Assembly (NCBI RefSeq): GCF_030272615.1
Contig: NC_081412.1
Span: 97,277,796 to 97,341,795 of the forward strand
DNA from: Cryptomeria japonica
Taxonomy: Eukaryota; Streptophyta; Pinopsida; Cupressales; Cupressaceae
Reading direction: 5' to 3'
DNA: 64,000 nucleotides
Made by a program: the position numbers and the translations under genes. Under the pieces are notes generated by a model. The model did not search any database and was not told where the DNA came from. It was given only the letters and a program-made list of their open reading frames with translations. Position 1 is the stretch's first letter. Every line of letters begins with the position of its first letter. Shown here one piece after another: positions 49,301 through 52,300 of the stretch.

Positions 49301-52300
49301 TGGTCTCTAGAGGCTTCACTAAGGTCTGGCTTGAAAGTGATTCTTTAAATATAGTTAATTGCATAGATGACACACTCGCAGAGTTGCAAAAACTCGCCGA
49401 GTTTTTGAGCTCTGTGAGTTTTTCTGACTTTAACTCGCAGCAAAAACTCGTCGAGTAATCTCCGAGTTTTTTTTAAAAACTTGGCTAGACTAAAAAAAGA
49501 GGCCCAAACATGTAAAAAATTTTGGTCTCTCTATCGGGATTCATATATGGAATATTTCCTTATATCTTTCTTCTTTCTTATACTTTAAGTTATATTGCAT
49601 ATATACTGTCAGGATGTTTGAGAGTGGTTTCGGACCTCTAGGAATTATAATGCAAAATCTAGTTTTTGGAGGATTCTCAATTTTCCAAACTTGTCAAATT
49701 TCAGGATCCTTCGGCGATGCCCCTTGACCCCAACTTGGGGGCACTGCCCCCAAACCCCCGTTGAAAAATATAGGGGGAAACTGCACTGATGGAAGTAGGG
49801 AAAATTTAACCTCCGAGTCTGATTAGGCTGCATATAACAACATAATTAGCATTGAAGAAATCCTGGTATTATACATTTTAGAGATGAAAGTTTGAAACTA
49901 TGAGTATGAATGATGAAATTTCAAATATGATGAAAGTTTGAAACTAGTTTTAGCTAGAGCTGGGAAGAGGAAGTTGTATTTACTTTTGGTTTTACAAAAA
50001 CTATTTACTATTTTGCTTCCAGCCATCAGCATTTCTCATGAGGATGCGATTTTGTAGACACTTTGCTTTTAAATATATCTAGAATCAGCTTGTTTCTTTT
50101 GTGTTATCATTTATTGACTCATTGGATGCATCTTCTCATTAAATTTTGCAAAAAAAATGTATTTTTTATTAAAATTAAGTGTGTTTTTACGTTGCTGAGT
50201 TTTTCAGAGTTTTTTCCGAGTTTTCGCCGAGTTTTTTTCTCAGGGGCTTGGCGAGTCGAGCCGAGTTGCAAGTAGTTCAACTATGGTTAATTGTCTAAGA
50301 GGGATTCAAACCCCTAGTCGGACCATCAAGACTTTGATTATTGATTGCATTCAAAATTGTGTGAAGTGGCATGTCCTTCATTATGGCGTGTCAAGCTACT
50401 GCCCTCGTTATGAGCTTCCTTCTTATGATTTGGGCTGGCATGTGTGTGGCTTTGGTTTTCTTGGTTTTTCTCTACAAAGTGGGTGGTGATCAGAATAGGA
50501 TTGAGCTCTGTGTGTATCGTAAATGGCAGAACCATGAGGTTTGGGGTGAGTTTTCAGCTGGGGGCCTTATGCCCTATATTGAGAAATTGCATGGCTCGGA
50601 TCCGTAGGTGATTGCTGCTTTTGTGGAGGGCTGGGATGAGGGTACCCTCAAGGTGTATGGCCCGGAGCTGGTGGTTTCAGAGGAGGTTGTGGCGAAGGTG
50701 TCCAATACCTTTTGGTGGAAGGAAGGAAATTCTACAGGGATAGGAAATAAGCTGCTGAAGCAATAATGATTTTCTTTGAGAAAGGGGAAAGGGATATAGT
50801 GGAGAGGACTATTGATGGCGGGTATGACAGGACCACCCTCAAACCCCTCTAGGCGGAAGTTGCAGAAGTTATTTTGCGATATGTTACTTTGGATGGCCGG
50901 TTCTGTAGTTTGTTTAGCTACCATTTTGTCATCCTTAATCACTTTCGGCGTGATAAATGCATTTCATTACCCTTCTATCTGTTTTCTTCACTCTGTCATA
51001 GTTTGAAAGTTCATAGAAAAAACCCTTCTATCCCAGTTATTCATGAAGATTTGAGTCTCCTCATCATGGAGTATGCAAATTCTATTTTTGTTCAGGAAAG
51101 ATATTGAGCATAGCCTTGAGGGTTTCTCAAGTGATTCGGAGGATGCATCCTCGGATGAGGATGTGGGTGTACATTTAGGGAAACATAAGAGGCCCAAAAG
51201 GGGTTCCTCAACCCACCATAAAACTGTGATTTTGGATGATGAGGACTTTGAGTATACCCCTTTGGATGAGTATGTGCCTGATGTTTCGGCCCCAAGTGAT
51301 GATGTTAAGGGTAAGGTAATTTGAGGGCTCCCTCTCTTAGGTCAGTGAACGGGAAGGGGAAAGGTTTGCCCCATTCGGTGGGTGTTTCTTCCTATAAAAA
51401 GAAGATGAAATAGCAAAAGGATAGGAAGATTGAACTTGGTTTGCAATCCCCTGTTGGCCACCCATAGGGTGCCGATGGTATCGATGTGGGGTCGCATGTG
51501 CAAATTCTTGTGGATATTGGTAATGTCACCCCTTTGGAGAAAGGTTCCTCTATTATTGATTTTGGACATATGATTAAGAATGTGAAGCCAAAGTGCCTTG
51601 TTTTTGTGGATGGTGGCGGAGATTAATGCTTTGAAGGACAAGGTTGCTCAAAATTCAAATGTGTAGAACATGGATAAAATTTTCACCACTATTCTGGAGC
51701 TGGCTAAAGGAATTAAGGATTTGAAGGAAGGGCATGATCAACGCATTAAAGCCGTGGAGGAGTCCTTTGTTAAAATTCAGGATAAGTTGAGGGCAGTTGT
51801 GGTTGTGAGTTGGATGGCCATGGAGAATAGTTCTGAAGGACTTAAGCAGTTACGCCCAAGCTTATGCTATCCAGAATCTCTCCAAAGGGGGCGCGGATTC
51901 CCCTAATGCCAGTGTTAAATCTGTGAGGATGGCTATCACCCAAGAGCTGGTTTCTGGTTCTTCTCCTGGTCCTCATACTAGGCTTCGTAGTAGGGACAAG
52001 GGCATAACTCTCATTGATAGTATTGTCCATAAGGTGCACAGTATTAATCAAGATTTGATTCAAAAGAATGAAAGTTTAATGAAATCTTTGTAAGGTCTTC
52101 GAGGTTTTGATCCCCTGTTTTTTGTGTTATTTTTTGCTTGTCCAGTGGATGGTTAGTGTCTGTTTTCTGTGACTGGATAGTTTTGTTGTCAATGGTTTCA
52201 GGTCCCTTCAATACCTGTTTTCCTCTAATAAAAAACGTTCAACTTTCAATGCAATTATTGTTATGTTTTTAATGTTTATTAGGGTACACTTTATATAGTG

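Larger units (their letters stand above)
49090..50360 (+). pseudogene. LINE RNase H domain, split by a hAT-like insertion
   Basis: The plus strand reads [20 protein letters not shown] then [27 protein letters not shown] and [14 protein letters not shown], the LINE-type RNase H with Asp, Glu-site and ESDS motifs. At 49362 it is interrupted. After the 924-bp insertion and the duplicated GTTAATTG it resumes as [20 protein letters not shown]. Removing the insertion and one duplication copy gives a continuous frame. RT and other LINE parts are absent. Confidence 0.82.
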
